DNA of 64,000 bases from Geminicoccus harenae (GTDB lineage: Bacteria; Pseudomonadota; Alphaproteobacteria; Geminicoccales; Geminicoccaceae), in assembly GCF_019800005.1 (NCBI RefSeq), contig NZ_JABGCL010000003.1, forward strand, positions 62,001 to 126,000, read 5' to 3'. Below, piece by piece: positions 62,419 to 64,000 of the stretch. The notes under the pieces are model-generated. The model saw only the letters and a list, made by a program, of their open reading frames with translations. It made no database searches and was not told where the DNA came from. The translations under genes were made by a program, and so were the position numbers. Position 1 is the stretch's first letter. Every line of letters begins with the position of its first letter.

Positions 62419-63561
62419 CTAGCTGCCGATGTCCTCCATGCGCAGCTCCGTCACGCCCATCAGGGTGATGTCGCCCAGGCCGAACATGCGCGGGTCGAGG
62501 TGATGCAGCTGCCCGGTGTGGATGACCAGCGCCTGGGCCGTCCGGTCGCCGAGCGTGGCCGTGGCGACTTCGAAGCCGATGTCGCCGGCATCCAGGGCGC
62601 CATCCTGGTTGCTGTCCAGCATGTCCGCCGTGATCGCCAGGAAGAAGTCGCTCTCCGGGTCGGGGCCCCGGTTATCCGTCCAGCTGATCGAGAGCTGGTC
62701 CTCGCCGCTCACGAAGTCGGCGATGATCGGGTTCAGGTGATTGCCCTGCTCCGGGTCAAGGCCGGGGTTCCCCGGCACCTCGAACTCGATCCGGAAGCTG
62801 TCGGCGCCGGTGCCGCCCCACATCCGGTCGGTCTGGCCATCCGTGCGGAGCTGGCCGAGCCCGGTCACGGTGAGGACATCGTCGCCGGCTCCGCCGATCA
62901 TCACGTTGTCGCCGGACCTGCCGTAGAGCTGGTCGTTGCCATCCCCGCCATCCAGGCGATCATTGCCTTCGCCGCCCTGGAGGAAATCGTCGCCGGCTTG
63001 GCCGTAATAGGAGTTGTGCCCGCCGCCGCCGACGATGACGTCGTGCCCGTTGCCCCCGAAGACCAGGTTGTGGCTGCCCGGAACCGGCTGCCCAGCCCAG
63101 CTGGCGGACATGCCGCGGAAGTGGTCGTCACCGTCGCCGCAGTCGATGAAGTTCACGCCACCGCCGTCGTCGATATGGTCGTCACCGCTGCCGGCATAGA
63201 CGATGTCGTTGCCCAGGCCGGCGAAGACGTTGTCGTCGCCGCTTCCGCCCGAGATGAAGTCGTCGCCCATCCCCCCGAAGAGCTGATCTTCGTCGGCTCC
63301 GCCATAGAGCCGGTCATCACCGTCACCGCCGCTCAGATGGTCGGCATCCTCGTCGCCGTGGATGACGTCGTTGCCGGCCCCGCCCTCGATGAGGTCGAGG
63401 CCGCGCCCGCCGAAGACGAGGTCGTGGCCGGGGCCGAGGTCGATCTGGTCGTCGCCCCCAAAGGCATGAACAATGTCATGACCGGCTAGGCCTGAAATCC
63501 GGTCCCCGCCGCTGCTGCCATGGAGAATATCGTTTCCGATCGTGCCAGTCCGGGTTACCAT
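62419..63561 (-). CDS. RTX-type calcium-binding secreted protein
   Basis: A 380-residue acidic protein dominated by RTX nonapeptide repeats from about residue 8 to 225 (GxxGxDxxx; for example GGDGDDRLYGGADEDQLFGG and GGSGDDNVFAGLGNDIVY), which bind calcium and form a parallel beta-roll. The C-terminal 150 residues contain WGGTGADSFRIEF, a DF-x-S-GEDQLSI segment and an EF-hand-like loop DSNQDGALDAGD. There is no N-terminal signal peptide, as expected for a type I secretion substrate. The exporter at 31210-36881 is a candidate partner. The ATG at 63561 follows AGGGATGG, whereas the ATG at 63570 has no room for a ribosome site. Confidence 0.88.
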   Translation of the reverse strand: MVTRTGTIGNDILHGSSGGDRISGLAGHDIVHAFGGDDQIDLGPGHDLVFGGRGLDLIEGGAGNDVIHGDEDADHLSGGDGDDRLYGGADEDQLFGGMGDDFISGGSGDDNVFAGLGNDIVYAGSGDDHIDDGGGVNFIDCGDGDDHFRGMSASWAGQPVPGSHNLVFGGNGHDVIVGGGGHNSYYGQAGDDFLQGGEGNDRLDGGDGNDQLYGRSGDNVMIGGAGDDVLTVTGLGQLRTDGQTDRMWGGTGADSFRIEFEVPGNPGLDPEQGNHLNPIIADFVSGEDQLSISWTDNRGPDPESDFFLAITADMLDSNQDGALDAGDIGFEVATATLGDRTAQALVIHTGQLHHLDPRMFGLGDITLMGVTELRMEDIGS

Positions 63562-63589
63562 ATTATCCATCCCTGAATTATATCATCAT

Positions 63590-63618
63590 TTTGTAGTTGC
63601 CTGAGCGGATCGTGTCAA
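63590..63618 (-). promoter_or_regulatory. candidate promoter of the RTX gene
   Basis: On the minus strand TTGACA (63618-63613) is followed after 17 bases by TACAAA (63595-63590), close to a sigma-70-type pair. The RTX start codon is 28 bases further on, past a TATAAT word at 63582-63577 that is too far from the -35 box to be its partner. The region is clearly AT-richer than its flanks. Confidence 0.35.
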
Positions 63619-63843
63619 AGGGGTCATGATTTCCGCCTTGCTGGTCCGACGGATGGTCAGCATTCGGTGGCACGCTCCCTTCAGCGCGCCGCCAGGCAGC
63701 GGCCCGGCGCCGGTCGATCTGCACCACGTCGAGTTGCAGGCACATGACGTCGGCAAAGGGACCGCAAGCCCGGGCCTGCTCCTGGAGCTTCCTTACCGCT
63801 CAGGTCGCCTTGTCACGCAGGGGCGGGAACAAGCCCGGCACCG

Positions 63844-64000
63844 ATGCCGCCGCGGCGCTGGCAGGTCGACTATGGCGATGGCTGGTTCTGGATCGACGGC
63901 CGCGATCATGCCAGCAAGCGGACCTTCAACTTGCTGACGCTGTTCGTTCCCCTGACCCAGGCTGATTACGAGCGCCGGCAGCCGCTGCCGACCATTCCGA
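63844..64000 (+). pseudogene. partial duplicate of the 3' end of the 61333-62382 gene
   Basis: From 63865 to the window edge the sequence is a diverged, gap-free copy of 62239-62374. It codes VDYGDGWFWIDGRDHASKRTFNLL where the intact gene has VDYGDGWFWIDDRDYASKRTFTLL. The open frame can be read back to an ATG at 63844 (MPPRRWQ), but the first 300 codons of the parent gene are missing. The rest lies outside the window. It is either a truncated duplicate or the start of a short paralogue. The 280 bases before it (63562-63843), apart from the promoter region, hold nothing I recognise. Confidence 0.6.

Noticed and set aside
62500..63489. 329-codon plus-strand frame opposite the RTX gene
   Set aside because: It is the complement of the RTX repeats, and the minus-strand reading has canonical nonapeptides, a ribosome site and a promoter-like region.

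Overview
The window is very GC-rich (roughly two thirds or more G+C by eye, with strong G/C third-position bias) and is densely packed with short-spaced or overlapping operons. The gene content and order (gpmI-envC-ctpA, a bactofilin behind a small lipoprotein, a class 2 pyrD next to cysQ, GlgE-pathway genes, Ehu-type transport, MetNIQ plus two sulfhydrylases) suggest a chromosomal segment of an alphaproteobacterium, probably of the Rhodospirillales/Geminicoccaceae kind. That placement is inferred from gene content, not from a marker gene. No rRNA, tRNA or CRISPR array was seen.

Layout. 1-6.5 kb: the alpha-glucan (GlgE) operon, with the 3' half of glgE, a treS-maltokinase fusion and glgB. 6.5-15 kb: a divergent FCD-type GntR regulator facing a sugar ABC operon (binding protein, double ATPase, double-length fused permease) followed by a sugar dehydrogenase and two tandem SMP-30 lactonases. 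15-19 kb: an endo/exonuclease-family protein, a YedK-type SRAP protein and a graveyard of IS3 and IS5 transposase pieces. 19-23 kb: an SF2 helicase and a degenerate signalling-domain protein split across two frames. 23-26 kb: cysQ-pyrD-metZ. 26-28.5 kb: an AT-richer leader and three consecutive genes for exported Asn/Gly repeat proteins. 28.5-31 kb: an SDR like gluconate 5-dehydrogenase, a peroxiredoxin and YqgE. 31-37 kb: a type I secretion system (adaptor and ABC exporter on the minus strand, TolC divergent). 37-41 kb: gpmI-envC-ctpA. 41-44.5 kb: metQ-metN-metI and a GNAT acetyltransferase. 44.5-47 kb: a SHOCT protein, a DUF2268-like metalloprotease and VapBC. 47-55 kb: a divergent catabolic locus with two ectoine-hydrolase-like M24 proteins on one side and an EhuBCDA-type transporter, GntR regulator and dihydropyrimidinase-family enzyme on the other. 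55-64 kb: lipoprotein/bactofilin, PfkB kinase, EamA exporter, an unknown protein, metY, a lipoprotein-like protein, an RTX protein, and at the window edge a partial duplicate of the lipoprotein gene's 3' end.

How parts fit together. GlgE, TreS/maltokinase and GlgB together make branched alpha-glucan from trehalose via maltose-1-phosphate. The 7-15 kb operon reads as uptake of a monosaccharide followed by oxidation to a lactone and lactone hydrolysis. The T1SS genes at 31-37 kb could export the RTX protein at 62-63.5 kb, although the two loci are not adjacent. MetNIQ, MetZ and MetY give both methionine uptake and direct sulfhydrylation. The most promising candidates for undescribed biology are the three-gene Asn-Gly repeat cluster and the ectoine-like locus that carries a dihydropyrimidinase instead of the usual downstream ectoine genes.
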